From assembly GCF_000272475.1 (NCBI RefSeq), contig NZ_AKFJ01000085.1, positions 1 through 64,000 of the forward strand: a stretch of DNA of 64,000 nt, in the 5' to 3' direction. Positions 26,192 through 36,247 of the stretch are shown piece by piece. Positions within the stretch are counted from its first letter, which is position 1, and each line of letters begins with the position of its first letter. Below the pieces are notes generated by a model. That model saw nothing but the letters and a program-made list of their open reading frames with translations, was not told the DNA's origin and searched no databases. The position numbers and the translations under genes were made by a program. The DNA is from Novosphingobium sp. Rr 2-17. GTDB taxonomy: Bacteria > Pseudomonadota > Alphaproteobacteria > Sphingomonadales > Sphingomonadaceae.

Positions 26192-27291
26192 GCGGCTTGC
26201 GCGCCGGCTTGCGAGGCGAACCCGGTCGCTTGCAGCTTGGTCAGCCTGCCGGCCGGGACCAGCGCCCTGGAATGGCCGGCAAGTTCAGGCCGGGCGCGGA
26301 CTTTGGCCCAGAGCGCCTCTGCATTGCCCGCAACGCCGAAAGCGCCGAGCTGTACGCGCCATGGGCCGCCGGTCGCGATGGCTGCTGCCGGGCGTGCGCC
26401 AGGGGGGCTAAGGGCAGGCTTGGGCGCGGGCCTGGATGCAGGCCTGGTGCTGGCGGCAAGCGCGGGCGACACAACGACGGGCCTGGGCGCGATCGGCTGG
26501 GCTACCGCCTTGGGTCGGGTGTAGTCCGCGCCGGCATAAGCAGGACCATTGAGGCTGTGGACGGGCTTCGCGGTAGGCGCAGGAGCCGGGCTGGCGGCGA
26601 CCAGCTCCGGCATGCTCTCGCTGGCGGGCGACGTGCCCAGTTCGCTGGAAGCCGAAATTCGCTGGCGGTTCGCCTCCGCTTCGGCGGCCAGTTGCTGGCC
26701 CAGCAAGACGCTTTTCTGGCGGGTGGCGAGGGGAATGTGCTGGTCCATCTGGGTCAGCGCACGGGTTGCTTGCGCCAGCCCGGCGTCGCGCGCCAGGCTG
26801 GTCAGCGCATAAGCACGCTCCCAATCTTTGGGCACGACATCGCCGTTGAAGTAGGCCACGCCCAGGATGTACATCGCCCGCGCCTCGCCGCGCGCGGCGG
26901 AAGCCTGGACGAAGGGCAGCGCCTTCTCCCGCTCGCCGCTTTGGAACAGCATCAGGCCATAGCTGTCGGCGGCCTGGACATGGCCCTTGGCGGCAGCTTT
27001 GCCGTAAAGGTCTTCGGCCCGCGCCAGGTCTGCCGGCACGCCGCGACCCAGCTTGTACGCCTGCGCCAGGTTGAACAGAGCGTCCGGATCGCCGCGATCG
27101 GCCAGCGGCTGCCACAGCCTGACGGCAGTGGAATAGTCTCCGGCGGACCAGGCATCGACACCGGCCTTTACCGCGCTGGGGTCTGCAGCGTTGACGGCGC
27201 GGGCAGCCGGGGCAGGGCTGGCATAAGCAGCGCCGGTGATGAGCGCGAGACCGGCCAAGGGAGGAGAGAACAGGGCCGCAAGTTTCTTCAT
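26140..27291 (-). CDS. Exported Sel1-like/SPOR domain protein
   Basis: A 383-residue protein: signal peptide (residues 1-24), then Sel1/TPR-like repeats (DPDALFNLAQAYKLGRGVP, GHVQAADSYGLMLFQSGE, GEARAMYILGVAYFNGD) from about 60 to 175, a Pro/Ala-rich linker (about 220-300), and a C-terminal SPOR domain (WRVQLGAFGVAGNAEALWA to the end). SPOR domains bind denuded septal peptidoglycan, so a periplasmic role at division or wall remodelling is likely. The 3' end overlaps the DUF418 gene start region. Confidence 0.87.
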   Translation of the reverse strand: MKKLAALFSPPLAGLALITGAAYASPAPAARAVNAADPSAVKAGVDAWSAGDYSTAVRLWQPLADRGDPDALFNLAQAYKLGRGVPADLARAEDLYGKAAAKGHVQAADSYGLMLFQSGEREKALPFVQASAARGEARAMYILGVAYFNGDVVPKDWERAYALTSLARDAGLAQATRALTQMDQHIPLATRQKSVLLGQQLAAEAEANRQRISASSELGTSPASESMPELVAASPAPAPTAKPVHSLNGPAYAGADYTRPKAVAQPIAPRPVVVSPALAASTRPASRPAPKPALSPPGARPAAAIATGGPWRVQLGAFGVAGNAEALWAKVRARPELAGHSRALVPAGRLTKLQATGFASQAGAQAACSRLSGAGVTCLVVRD

Positions 27292-27482
27292 GTCGAGACA
27301 GCCCCGTCAGTTACGCACTAATTGCGCGGTAAGCAGAAAAAATCAGCGCGCCAGTGCCAACCGGCCTGGTCGCCCTGCTTACCCGTCAAGTTCGTAGCCG
27401 AATAGAGTTACCGTCAGGTTGACGAAGCTTACAGCCCCAATAGCACGGGCCGGATTGCCCATGCACGACGTCGATGTGCGGC

Positions 27483-28727
27483 TTACTGGCCGCCCTTGAT
27501 GCCGACACCGCCCTTGAACAGCGCCACAACGCGGCCTTGGACTGGCTGGCGGTCGAACGGATTGTTGCCGGCAGTGGCGGCCATCTTGTCGGTATTGACG
27601 ATCCAGGGGCGCTCGGGATCGACGATGGCGATGTCCGCCTCGGCGCCGACTTCCAGGCGACCGGCGTTGACGCCCAGCAGCCTGGCGGGGTTGGCGGCGA
27701 GCAGGTCGAAGGCACGTCCGATGTCGATCACGCCGTCGCGGACAAGGTTGAGGGTGAGCGGCAGCAGCGTTTCCGCGCCGGCCATTCCGGGGGCCGAATC
27801 GGCGAAGGGCAGGCGCTTGTCCTCGGGTCCGCGCGGATCGTGGCTGGAGGCGACGATGTCGATCGTGCCATCGGCAATCGCGGCGATCACCGCCTTGCGA
27901 TCGTCCTCGCAGCGTAGCGGGGGGGAGAGGTGGGTGAAGGTGCGGAAGGCCCCGATCGCCAGGTCCGACAGCATGAAGTGTGCCGGGCTGACGCCTGCCG
28001 TCACCGCAAGCCCCTTGTCTTTGGCGCGGCGCACCAGATCGAGCCCGGCGGCGGTCGTCACCATGCGGAAGTGGATCGGCGCATTGGCGAGTTCGGCCAG
28101 TGCGAGGTCGCGCGCGATCGCCAGCGCTTCTGCCTGCGGAGGGGCGCTGGGCAGGCCGAGTCGGGTCGCCATCTCGCCAGCCGTCGCGACCGCATGGCCG
28201 ACGATGCCCGCATCCTCGGCATGGGCGATCAGGGTCAGCCCCAGCATACCGGTGTACTGCAACAGCCGCAGCATCGTACCCGAATCGCCGATCCAGCGCC
28301 GCCCGGTGGCGACGGCACGAGCGCCCGCCTCACGCATCAGCGCGATCTCGGCCAGGGCATTGCCTTCAAGGCCCTGGGTGGCGGCGGCGAGCGGGTGGAC
28401 CCACAAGTCCGGCTTGCCCGATTGCGCGGCGAAACGGACCCGCGCCGGCACGTCGAGCGGCGGGTTCTGGTCGGGCATCAGCGCGGCGCGGGTGATGCCG
28501 CCGAAGTGGAAGGCGGGCTTGTCGATCGCGAACACGCCAATGTCGACGAGGCCGGGCGTTACCAGCTTGCCTTTGGCATCGTGGACGGTGTCGCCATCCC
28601 GCGCGGTCACGTCCGCGCCGATTGCGGTGATGAACCCGCCTTCGCAGCGCACCGCACCGTCGATGATCGTGCCATCGGCCAGCAGGACGCGGCCGCCGGC
28701 GATGACGAGGGGGGGCTGCGTGCTCAT
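27483..28727 (-). CDS. Dihydroorotase-like protein, probably inactive PyrX/PyrC'
   Basis: A 414-residue amidohydrolase-fold protein. Its overall pattern is dihydroorotase ([50 protein letters not shown]). The metal-binding D-x-H-x-H that should follow PGLVD is GVFAIDK, and the TDHAPH-type site reads SSHDPRG. Loss of these ligands makes catalysis unlikely. The ATG overlaps the pyrB stop (ATGA), the arrangement of pyrB with the non-catalytic pyrC' in pseudomonads, where the pseudo-enzyme is needed for aspartate transcarbamoylase assembly. A catalytic pyrC should be elsewhere in the genome. Confidence 0.85.
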   Translation of the reverse strand: MSTQPPLVIAGGRVLLADGTIIDGAVRCEGGFITAIGADVTARDGDTVHDAKGKLVTPGLVDIGVFAIDKPAFHFGGITRAALMPDQNPPLDVPARVRFAAQSGKPDLWVHPLAAATQGLEGNALAEIALMREAGARAVATGRRWIGDSGTMLRLLQYTGMLGLTLIAHAEDAGIVGHAVATAGEMATRLGLPSAPPQAEALAIARDLALAELANAPIHFRMVTTAAGLDLVRRAKDKGLAVTAGVSPAHFMLSDLAIGAFRTFTHLSPPLRCEDDRKAVIAAIADGTIDIVASSHDPRGPEDKRLPFADSAPGMAGAETLLPLTLNLVRDGVIDIGRAFDLLAANPARLLGVNAGRLEVGAEADIAIVDPERPWIVNTDKMAATAGNNPFDRQPVQGRVVALFKGGVGIKGGQ

Positions 28728-29704
28728 GCCCAGCCCTCCACGCCGCGCGCCTTGCGGGTCAGCACGTCGAGGCAGGCCATCCGCATGGCGACGCCCATTT
28801 CGACCTGGGTGGTGATGAGCGAGCGCTCGACATGGTCGGCAACGTTGCTGTCGATCTCGATCCCCCGGTTCATCGGGCCGGGATGCATGACCAGCGCATC
28901 GGGTTCAGCTGTGGCGAGGCGATCCAGAGTGAGGCCGTACAAATGGCGGTATTCGCGCGGCGATGGGATGAACTGGCCCTCCATCCGTTCAAGCTGCAAC
29001 CGCAGCATCATCACCACGTCTGCGCCTTTGAGCGCCGCGTCGAAATCGTGGAACACCTTGACGTTCATCCGCTCGATGTCAGCCGGCATCAACGCGGGCG
29101 GGGCACAAACACGCACTTCCGCGCCCAGCGATGCCAGCGAAAGCACGTTGGAGCGGGCGACGCGGCTGTGCAGGATGTCGCCGCAGATCGTCACGCGCAG
29201 GCCGTTGAAGGCGCGCTTGGCCCGGCGGATCGTCAGCGCATCGAGCAGCGCCTGGGTCGGATGCTCGTGCTGGCCGTCTCCGGCGTTGAGCACCGGGCAA
29301 TCCACCTTGTCAGCGATCAGTTGCACCGCGCCCGAACTGGCGTGGCGGATGACGATGGCGTCCGCGCGCATGGCGTTGAGCGTCATCGCGGTGTCGATCA
29401 GGGTCTCGCCCTTCTTCACGCTGCTGGTGGCGACGGCCATGTTGACGACGTCGGCGCCCAGGCGTTTGCCGGCGATCTCGAAACTGAGCAGCGTGCGCGT
29501 GGAGTTTTCGAAGAAGGCGTTGATGATCGTCAGCCCTTCGAGCAGAGCGTGCTTCTTCTGGGCTTCGCGGTTGGCCGCGACCCATTGCTCCGCCTCGTCG
29601 AGGAGGAACCAGATCTCGTGCGGGGCCAGCCCCGCGATGCCCACGAGGCCACGGTGCGGGAAGGCGAGCGCGCCTTCCGGATAGATATATTCCGGCGTTG
29701 TCAT
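28724..29704 (-). CDS. pyrB: Aspartate carbamoyltransferase catalytic subunit
   Basis: A 326-residue transcarbamoylase making carbamoyl-aspartate from carbamoyl phosphate and aspartate. The carbamoyl phosphate motif is [19 protein letters not shown] near residue 65. [12 protein letters not shown] and the C-terminal [10 protein letters not shown] are canonical. The ATG at 29704 ([11 protein letters not shown]) is favoured over a TTG 13 codons upstream. It is coupled to the degenerate dihydroorotase and is divergent from sppA. Confidence 0.95.
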   Translation of the reverse strand: MTTPEYIYPEGALAFPHRGLVGIAGLAPHEIWFLLDEAEQWVAANREAQKKHALLEGLTIINAFFENSTRTLLSFEIAGKRLGADVVNMAVATSSVKKGETLIDTAMTLNAMRADAIVIRHASSGAVQLIADKVDCPVLNAGDGQHEHPTQALLDALTIRRAKRAFNGLRVTICGDILHSRVARSNVLSLASLGAEVRVCAPPALMPADIERMNVKVFHDFDAALKGADVVMMLRLQLERMEGQFIPSPREYRHLYGLTLDRLATAEPDALVMHPGPMNRGIEIDSNVADHVERSLITTQVEMGVAMRMACLDVLTRKARGVEGWA

Positions 29705-29861
29705 TGAAGACCATGCCTTAGGCACCCGAAGGGCCGTGCTCAAGCCTATTCGCGCTCGATATGCCCGGATGCTTTCCTTCAGCGAGTTCTGGCCTGCCGC
29801 GAGTTCTGGCCTACCGCGCTTCCGCCGGTTAAGGGCAGGAGATCGAAAGGCAGGTCATCGC

Positions 29862-31766
29862 ATGAAATTCGCCCGCAAGGTTTGGAAGCTGCTGGTCGGC
29901 GTCAAGGACGCCATGGCGCTTTTGTTCCTCCTCATGTTCTTCGGGCTGATCTACGCTGCGCTTACGGCGCGGCCGATGGCCGGGCGGGTGGAAGACGGGG
30001 CACTGCTGCTCAACCTTGATGGTTCGATCGTCGAGGAAAAGAGCGAGAGCAACCCGCTGGCGCTGCTGTCGGGCCAAGCGCCGACTCGTGAATTTGAGGC
30101 GCGCGACATTGAGCGCGCGTTGCGCCTGGCCGCTGGCGACGACCGCGTCAAAGCCGTGGTAATCGACATGTCGCGCTTCCTGGGCGGGCGTTACACCCAC
30201 TTGCACGACATTGGCGAAGCGATCGACGAGGTGCGCAAATCGGGTAAGCCGGTTCTGGCCTTCGCCAACGTCTATGCCGACGATGCGACGCTGCTGGCAG
30301 CGCACGCCAGCGAGGTCTGGGTCGATCCGATGGGCAGTGCCTTCGTTACCGGCCCGGGCGGCAACTATCTGTTCTACAAGGGACTTCTCGATCGCTTCAA
30401 GGTGAACGCGCACGTTTATCGCGTCGGCACCTACAAAAGCTTCGTCGAACCCTACATCCGCACCGGCTTCTCGCCCGAGGCGAAGAAGGATCTGGAAGGC
30501 ACGTATGGCGCGCTGTGGGACGCCTACCGCGCCGACATCGCCAAGGCGCGTCCCAAAGCGCGGCTGGACGAGATGACCCGCGATCCCGCTGCCTTCCTCA
30601 AGGCATCGGGCGGTGACCTGGCGCAAGTGGCGAAGGCATCGGGGCTGGTCGATCGCATCGGCGACAAGACCGAGTTCGACGCCCGCATCACCAAGCTCGT
30701 CGGCGAAGACACCAGCGGTAGCACTCGCGGCAGCGGGAAGGACGAAATCCCCTACGCCCACACCAGTCTTGCGACGTGGCTGGCCGCCAATCCGGTCAAG
30801 GCGCAAGGCGCGGCGATCGGCGTCATCACCATTGCCGGCGATATCGTCGATGGCGATGCCGGTCCTGGCGAAGCGGGTGGGGACCGGATCGCCCGGTTGC
30901 TGGACGACAATATCGACGAGGGCATGAAGGCGCTGGTCGTGCGGATCGATTCGCCCGGCGGCTCGGTCATGGCCTCGGAGCGCATCCGCCGGGCGATCTG
31001 GCGCTATCGTGAGCGCAAGATTCCGGTGGTCGTCTCGATGGCCAATTACGCAGCGAGCGGCGGCTACTGGGTCTCCACCCCCGGCCAGCGCGTCTTTGCC
31101 GAGCCAGGCACGATCACGGGTTCGATCGGCGTGTTCGCGGTGGTCACCAGCTTCGAAAAGACGCTGGCCGACTATGGCGTTACCAGCGACGGCGTGCGCA
31201 CCACGCCGCTATCGGGGCAACCGGACTTGTTCGGCGGCTTCACCCCCGAAGTGGAAGGGCTGCTGCAAGGCTCTGTCGAGAACGCCTATCGCCAATTCCT
31301 GCAAGTGGTGGGCAAGGCGCGCAGCAAGACGCCCGAACAAGTAGACGGGATCGCCCAAGGCCGCGTGTGGCCGGGTATGGAGGCGCAGAAGATTGGCCTC
31401 GTCGACGAAATCGGCAACCTCGACACCGCGCTGGCTTATGCCGCCAAAGTCGGCGGTGTAGGCAATGGCAAGTGGCACGCCGAGTATCTCAAGGATCGGG
31501 AAAGCAGCTTGAGCGCGGTTCTGAACGAAATGCTGGGTGACACCCAAAGCGATCAGGCCGCCTACGATTTCGCCAGCCTCATCTCCATCCGCCAGCATCA
31601 ACAGGCGCAGCAGATCATGGCGCGGATCGACGCCTTGACCGGGACGCGCGGAATGCAGGCCTATTGCCTGGAATGCGCCGTCGAACCCGAAGCGGCGCCG
31701 CGGGCAAAGGCGAGCGGCGATTGGTCGATCATGCAGATGCTCGCCAGGCTCACGGGCTGGAAGTGA
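29862..31766 (+). CDS. sppA: Signal peptide peptidase SppA, long (67K) form
   Basis: A 634-residue inner-membrane serine protease with an N-terminal membrane anchor (about residues 18-36) and two ClpP-fold halves, as in the E. coli long form. The general-base lysine is in [11 protein letters not shown] near residue 190, and the nucleophilic serine in [11 protein letters not shown] near 395, after [13 protein letters not shown]. SppA degrades cleaved signal peptides in the membrane. The ATG at 29862 gives the basic n-region KFARKVWK and is preferred over an upstream start that would add 42 residues of non-family sequence. Confidence 0.94.
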   Translation: MKFARKVWKLLVGVKDAMALLFLLMFFGLIYAALTARPMAGRVEDGALLLNLDGSIVEEKSESNPLALLSGQAPTREFEARDIERALRLAAGDDRVKAVVIDMSRFLGGRYTHLHDIGEAIDEVRKSGKPVLAFANVYADDATLLAAHASEVWVDPMGSAFVTGPGGNYLFYKGLLDRFKVNAHVYRVGTYKSFVEPYIRTGFSPEAKKDLEGTYGALWDAYRADIAKARPKARLDEMTRDPAAFLKASGGDLAQVAKASGLVDRIGDKTEFDARITKLVGEDTSGSTRGSGKDEIPYAHTSLATWLAANPVKAQGAAIGVITIAGDIVDGDAGPGEAGGDRIARLLDDNIDEGMKALVVRIDSPGGSVMASERIRRAIWRYRERKIPVVVSMANYAASGGYWVSTPGQRVFAEPGTITGSIGVFAVVTSFEKTLADYGVTSDGVRTTPLSGQPDLFGGFTPEVEGLLQGSVENAYRQFLQVVGKARSKTPEQVDGIAQGRVWPGMEAQKIGLVDEIGNLDTALAYAAKVGGVGNGKWHAEYLKDRESSLSAVLNEMLGDTQSDQAAYDFASLISIRQHQQAQQIMARIDALTGTRGMQAYCLECAVEPEAAPRAKASGDWSIMQMLARLTGWK

Positions 31767-31793
31767 CGAGCGGCGAGATAAGTCCCAGATAAG

Positions 31794-31828
31794 CCAAGGC
31801 GCCCTGAAATTGGTTCAGGACGCCTTGG
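31794..31828. terminator. Inverted repeat after sppA
   Basis: CCAAGGCGCCCTGAA (31794-31808) pairs with TTCAGGACGCCTTGG (31814-31828) with one mismatch, 27 bases after the sppA stop in the convergent gap. There is no T-run, so it is a weak or bidirectional terminator candidate. Confidence 0.5.
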
Positions 31829-31850
31829 GGTAACGTTCGAGAATCTTGGA

Positions 31851-32009
31851 TCAATCTGGCGGTGGCAATTCGATCGGCGCGCTGTCGGGTTGATAGACGT
31901 CGGGGCTGGCCGGCTCGCTCTCGTCCGGGCCGCCGGGGAAGCCGGGCTGCTCGGGGGTGGGGATTTCGTCCGGGGTGTCGCCGGGGTTGTCCTGGGGTTG
32001 GGTGGCCAT
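31851..32009 (-). CDS. Small Pro/Asp-rich hypothetical protein
   Basis: A 52-residue acidic, proline-rich, probably disordered protein (MATQPQDNPGDTPDE... ending PIELPPPD). It has no hydrophobic or structured segment. A good Shine-Dalgarno AAAGGAGAA seven bases before the ATG at 32009 supports translation. It lies between sppA and tRNA-Leu with its own orientation. I do not recognise a family. Confidence 0.6.
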   Translation of the reverse strand: MATQPQDNPGDTPDEIPTPEQPGFPGGPDESEPASPDVYQPDSAPIELPPPD

Positions 32010-32144
32010 GTCGGTTCTCCTTTGCTGTGATAACGCCCCGCGTCTTGGCAAAGTTGCCGCTTGCCAGCAGAGTCTTTCGTGGCGCTTGCCCTTTTTCGCG
32101 CGTGCCTATAAGGGCCCGTGCCTTGAGTTTCAGGCTTCATCCAT

Positions 32145-32229
32145 GCGGGCGTGGCGGAATTGGTAGACGCGCTGGTTTTAGGTACCAGTATCGTAAGATG
32201 TGGGGGTTCGAGTCCCTTCGCCCGCACCA
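32145..32229 (+). tRNA. tRNA-Leu (TAG anticodon)
   Basis: An 85-nt class II tRNA with a long variable arm. Acceptor GCGGGCG pairs with CGCCCGC, then discriminator A and encoded CCA. The anticodon stem CTGGT/ACCAG encloses TTTAGGT, giving anticodon TAG. The T-arm GGGGGTTCGAGTCCCTT is canonical. Confidence 0.96.
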
Positions 32230-32308
32230 GTGACAAATGGCCCGGAGAGGGTGAGGCATTCAGATTGCGGCCGCAAGGCCGAACGCAGTGCGCAAGGAAG
32301 GCTTCCAG

Positions 32309-33850
32309 ATGCAGATCGTCGAGACCACCAACGAGGGCCTGAAGCGCTCCTACACGGTGACCATTCCCGCCCAGACCATCACCTCGAAGATCGAGGCCGA
32401 GGTCAAGAAGGCCGCGCCGCAAGTGCGCATGCCCGGCTTCCGCCCCGGCAAGGTGCCCAGCAACCTCGTCAAGAAGCTGCACGGCCCGGCGATCCACCAG
32501 GAAGCGCTGAACACCTCGATCCGTGAAGCCATGGACAAGCTGGTCTCCGAAAAGGCCCTGCGTCCGGCGATGAACCCCGACGTTGCGCTCGCCGAAGGTT
32601 ACGAAGAGGGCAAGGATGCCGAGCTGACCGTCAGCCTGGAAGTGCTGCCGCAGATCGCCGCACCTTCGCTGGACGGCCTCAAGCTTGAGCGCCTGACCGT
32701 GCCGGTTCTGGACGAGGCCGTGACCGAAGCGGTCAAGCGCATTGCCGACCAGCAGCAGCGTTACGAAACCAAGGATGGCGTTGCCGAAGACGGCGACCAA
32801 GTCATCATCGACTTCACCGGCAAGCTCGATGGCGTCGAGTTCGAAGGCGGCAAGGCCGAAAAGGCCCCGCTGGTGATCGGCGCTGGTCGCTTCATCCCCG
32901 GCTTCGAAGAGCAGGTTGCCGGTATCAAGGCTGGTGAAGAACGCACCATCACGGTGACCTTCCCCGAGGACTACCAGGCCGAGAACCTCGCCGGCAAGGA
33001 AACCACCTTCGACATCGTCGCGCACGAAGTGAAGGCGCCCGCCGAATCGAAGCTGGACGACGATTTCGCCAAGGAACTGGGCCTCGAAAGCTACGAGCAG
33101 CTCCAGGGCCTGCTGCGTGGTCAGCTTGAGCAGGAAACTGCCGGCCTTACCCGCACCGCGATGAAGCGCCAGCTTCTCGACCAGCTTGCCGCGGGTCATG
33201 ACTTCGACGTGCCGCCGACCATGGTCGAGGCCGAATTCGAGCAGATCTGGCAACAGCTTTCCCAGGAAGCCGAGCGCGAGGAAGACCCCGCCGCCGCCCT
33301 GGCCGAGATCGAAGCCGAGAAGGACGACTACCGCAAGATCGCCGAGCGCCGCGTGCGTCTGGGGCTGCTGCTGTCGGAAATCGGCCAGGCCAACGGCGTC
33401 GAGGTTTCCGCGCAGGAAATGTCGATGCTGGTCAGCCAGGCTGCTCAGCAGTACCGCGCCGAAGATCGCCAGCGCTTCATGGAATATGTCCGCCAGGACC
33501 CGATGATGGCTGCCCAGCTTCGTGCGCCGCTCTACGAGGACAAGGTCGTCGATTTCCTGATCGAGAAGGCCGAAGTCACCGAGCGTGAAGTGACTCGCGA
33601 CGAACTGCAGGCCGCCATCGAAGCCGACGCCGATGGCGAAAAGCCGGCAACGGAAGACAAGCCGAAGAAGGCTGCCGCGAAGAAGGCCAAAAAGGCTGAC
33701 GCCGACGACGCCGATGTTTCTGAGGAAAAAGCGGAAAAGCCTGCCAAGAAGGCTGCCGCCAAGGCCGACGACGCTGCCGTTGAGGGCGATGCCGAAGCCA
33801 AGCCCAAGAAGGCTCCTGCCAAGAAGAAGGCCGCCGCTACGGAGGAGTAA
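32309..33850 (+). CDS. tig: Trigger factor
   Basis: A 513-residue ribosome-associated chaperone and peptidyl-prolyl isomerase. The ribosome-binding loop is GFRPGKVP near residue 45. The FKBP-like domain shows GDQVIIDFTGKLDGVEFEGG near 165 and FIPGFEEQVAGIKAGEERTI. The C-terminal cradle runs to about residue 440. After it comes an unusual tail of about 65 residues rich in Lys, Ala, Asp and Glu (KKAAAKKAKKADADDAD...). The ATG at 32309 (MQIVETTNEG) follows AAGGAAGG. A strong terminator follows. Confidence 0.96.
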   Translation: MQIVETTNEGLKRSYTVTIPAQTITSKIEAEVKKAAPQVRMPGFRPGKVPSNLVKKLHGPAIHQEALNTSIREAMDKLVSEKALRPAMNPDVALAEGYEEGKDAELTVSLEVLPQIAAPSLDGLKLERLTVPVLDEAVTEAVKRIADQQQRYETKDGVAEDGDQVIIDFTGKLDGVEFEGGKAEKAPLVIGAGRFIPGFEEQVAGIKAGEERTITVTFPEDYQAENLAGKETTFDIVAHEVKAPAESKLDDDFAKELGLESYEQLQGLLRGQLEQETAGLTRTAMKRQLLDQLAAGHDFDVPPTMVEAEFEQIWQQLSQEAEREEDPAAALAEIEAEKDDYRKIAERRVRLGLLLSEIGQANGVEVSAQEMSMLVSQAAQQYRAEDRQRFMEYVRQDPMMAAQLRAPLYEDKVVDFLIEKAEVTEREVTRDELQAAIEADADGEKPATEDKPKKAAAKKAKKADADDADVSEEKAEKPAKKAAAKADDAAVEGDAEAKPKKAPAKKKAAATEE

Positions 33851-33875
33851 TCCTCTTTCGAGCGTGACGCGAAAC

Positions 33876-33912
33876 AAAACGGCCCGGCGCAGTGAATGCG
33901 CCGGGCCGTTTT
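33876..33912. terminator. Bidirectional intrinsic terminator between tig and amidase gene
   Basis: AAAACGGCCCGGCGCA (33876-33891) and TGCGCCGGGCCGTTTT (33897-33912) form a perfect 16-bp stem with a GTGAA loop, flanked by A-run and T-run. It suits termination of both convergent genes. Confidence 0.92.
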
Positions 33913-33961
33913 GGTTTTTGGCGATGGGATTGTCGTTGGCAAAGGCCCAGCCGCCAACACA

Positions 33962-35419
33962 TCACTCGCCCCAGACCCGCAACCCCGGCGGCGCCAGCCT
34001 CACGGTTCGCGCTCGTTCATAGGCCGCGCCCAGGGCCAGCACTTTCGCGTCTTCCCACTGCCCGGCGATAAACGAGAGGCCCACCGGCAGGCCTTCCACC
34101 GCACCCATCGGCACCGAGAGGTGCGGGTAACCGGCGATGGCTGCCAACGAGCCTGCGCCGATGTCGAGGAAGTGGTCGCCGGTGACAAGGTCGATCGGCC
34201 AGGCGGGGCCGGCGGTGGGAGCGACGAGCACAGCGACAATGTTGGCGGCCATCAGTGCGTCAACCCCTTCCGCTCCGGCCAAACGCTTGGCATCGGCATG
34301 GGCTTTTTCGTACGCGGCTTTGTCGGTGGCCTTGAGCGCTTTTTCGAACAACTCCTGTCCGTACCAGCGGGTTTCTTCGGGGTGGGCCTGGTTGAAGGCG
34401 ATCAGCCCGGCCAGATCGCGCGCCGGCGGGTCGCCGGGCAGGGCGGCAAGGTAGGCGTCTATTCCTTCGCGGAACTCGTAAAGCATCAGCGCAAACTCCG
34501 CCTCGCCCATGCGGTCCTCGGGCTTGTAGTCGATTTCGACCAAGGCGGCGCCGGCGCGCTTCATGTCGGCCAGGGCCTTGTCGAACAAGGCGCTGACACT
34601 CGCGATTTCGCCCGCTTGCCGCCGCAGTACGCCTACCCGCACGCCCTTGAGGCTGGCCGAGGCGAGACCTTGGGTGAAGTCCACCCGATGCTTGTCCGCT
34701 GCCGCCGTTGCGCTGTCGGCGGGGTCCGTTCCGGCCATCGCGTTCAGCAGCAGCGCGGCATCGGCGACGCTGTTCGCCATCGGCCCGGCCGTGTCCTGGC
34801 TGGAACTGATCGGCACTACGTAAGTTCGGCTAACCAGGCCCACGGTAGGCTTGAAACCCACGATCCCGTTCACCGAGGCCGGGCAAGTGATCGAGCCATC
34901 GGTCTCGGTTCCGATTGCCGCCCATGCCATGCCCGCTGCGACCGCGGCGCCGCTGCCGGCGGACGAGCCGCAAGGGCTGCGGTCCAGCGCGTAGGGGTTC
35001 TTGGTCTGGCCGCCCACACCGCTCCACCCGCTGGACGACCGATCGCCGCGAAAGTTGGCCCATTCGGACAAGTTGGTCTTGCCCAGGATCACCGCGCCCG
35101 CCTGGCGCAGCCGAGCGACCAGGGGCGCGTCACGACCGGTGGCATTGTCTTTCAACGCGAGACTGCCGGCAGTCGTGGGCATGTCACGCGTTTCGATGTT
35201 GTCCTTTATCAACACCGCTCGCCCGGCAAGGGGGCCGCTTGGTTTGCCATCCGAAGCACCGTCCGCGAGCGGAGCCAGCACCAGCACGGCATGGAGCGCC
35301 GGACCCTTGTCGTCGATCGCCTCGATCCGTTGGCGATAGTCCTGCGGCGTCGGTTGCGCGGCAAGCGGCGTTGCGGCTGCGGCAGTGCCGAGCAGAGCGG
35401 CATAAGTCAGGCGGCGCAT
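33962..35419 (-). CDS. Exported amidase-signature enzyme
   Basis: A 485-residue amidase with a signal peptide (residues 1-21, TPLAAQ). The amidase-signature triad is visible: the lysine in AVLIKDNIETRD near residue 75, the cis-serine in SPCGSSAGSGAAVAAG near 150, and the nucleophilic serine in ETDGSITCPASVNG near 173. It probably hydrolyses an amide in the periplasm; related exported forms are called peptide amidases, but the substrate is not visible. The start at 35419 follows GGGGAG. A longer frame upstream is open but is antisense to clpP. Confidence 0.88.
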   Translation of the reverse strand: MRRLTYAALLGTAAAATPLAAQPTPQDYRQRIEAIDDKGPALHAVLVLAPLADGASDGKPSGPLAGRAVLIKDNIETRDMPTTAGSLALKDNATGRDAPLVARLRQAGAVILGKTNLSEWANFRGDRSSSGWSGVGGQTKNPYALDRSPCGSSAGSGAAVAAGMAWAAIGTETDGSITCPASVNGIVGFKPTVGLVSRTYVVPISSSQDTAGPMANSVADAALLLNAMAGTDPADSATAAADKHRVDFTQGLASASLKGVRVGVLRRQAGEIASVSALFDKALADMKRAGAALVEIDYKPEDRMGEAEFALMLYEFREGIDAYLAALPGDPPARDLAGLIAFNQAHPEETRWYGQELFEKALKATDKAAYEKAHADAKRLAGAEGVDALMAANIVAVLVAPTAGPAWPIDLVTGDHFLDIGAGSLAAIAGYPHLSVPMGAVEGLPVGLSFIAGQWEDAKVLALGAAYERARTVRLAPPGLRVWGE

Positions 35420-35492
35420 GGTCGGGCTCCCCAAAGCAGTGCGCCGCAATCTGCGCTGTCCACACCCCTCAGGCAATAGAAGGCTCAAAGGC

Positions 35493-35521
35493 CTTGAACA
35501 TCGGCGAGCGGCACGCGACAT
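35493..35521 (+). promoter_or_regulatory. Possible heat-shock (RpoH) promoter of clpP
   Basis: CTTGAA (35493-35498), a 17-base spacer and CGACAT (35516-35521) lie about 28 bases before the clpP start. CTTGAA is the typical -35 of RpoH promoters; the -10 match is partial. clpP is a classical RpoH target, and rpoH lies in this window. Confidence 0.35.
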
Positions 35522-35548
35522 AGGCGGTCCAACCAGATGAGGACTCCC

Positions 35549-36214
35549 ATGCTCGACCTGTTCGGCGCTTCGAACGCCCAAGGAAAGTTCATTTCCGATC
35601 CCGTAACCGGTGCATTGGTGCCGATGGTCGTCGAGCAGACCAGCCGCGGCGAGCGCAGCTTCGACATCTACTCGCGCTTGCTGCGTGAGCGGATCGTGTT
35701 CATCACCGGCGCGGTCGAGGATCACATGGCTTCGCTGATCGTGGCGCAGTTGCTGTTCTTGGAGTCGGAGAACCCGGCCAAGGACATCTCGATGTACATC
35801 AATTCGCCGGGCGGTGTCGTCACGGCGGGCATGGCGATCCATGACACCATGCAGTACATCAAGCCGCGCGTATCGACCGTGTGCATCGGCCAGGCCGCCT
35901 CGATGGGCAGCTTCCTGCTCGCGGCCGGCGAGCCGGGCATGCGTATCGCGTTGCCGAACGCGCGCATCATGGTCCACCAGCCCTCGGGCGGGGCACAGGG
36001 CATGGCGAGCGACATCGAGATCCAGGCACGCGAAATCCTGCGGATGCGCCGTCGCCTCAACGATCTCTACGTGAAGTATACCGGCAAGACGCTCGATGCG
36101 ATCGAGAAGGCCATGGACCGCGACACGTTCCTGGAAGCTGACGAGGCACTCGCGTTCGGCCTGGTCGACAAAGTATTCGAAACACGGCCCGAAGGGGATA
36201 AGACGGCGGCCTGA
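35549..36214 (+). CDS. clpP: ATP-dependent Clp protease proteolytic subunit ClpP
   Basis: A 221-residue serine protease from the ATG at 35549. The triad serine is in [13 protein letters not shown], the histidine in [13 protein letters not shown], and the aspartate lies in the following helix region. [18 protein letters not shown] is the family signature. ClpP forms tetradecamers with ClpX or ClpA. An in-frame ATG at 35537 would add four residues, but GAGGA is placed for the 35549 start. clpX follows 157 bases downstream. Confidence 0.95.
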   Translation: MLDLFGASNAQGKFISDPVTGALVPMVVEQTSRGERSFDIYSRLLRERIVFITGAVEDHMASLIVAQLLFLESENPAKDISMYINSPGGVVTAGMAIHDTMQYIKPRVSTVCIGQAASMGSFLLAAGEPGMRIALPNARIMVHQPSGGAQGMASDIEIQAREILRMRRRLNDLYVKYTGKTLDAIEKAMDRDTFLEADEALAFGLVDKVFETRPEGDKTAA

Positions 36215-36223
36215 TGAGGCGTT

Positions 36224-36247
36224 CCAGCGCGGGACCCCTCGCGCTGG
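36224..36247 (+). terminator. Hairpin in the clpP-clpX gap
   Basis: CCAGCGCG and CGCGCTGG form a perfect 8-bp stem with an 8-base loop ten bases after the clpP stop. No T-run follows. It could stabilise the clpP 3' end or attenuate read-through into clpX. Confidence 0.45.
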
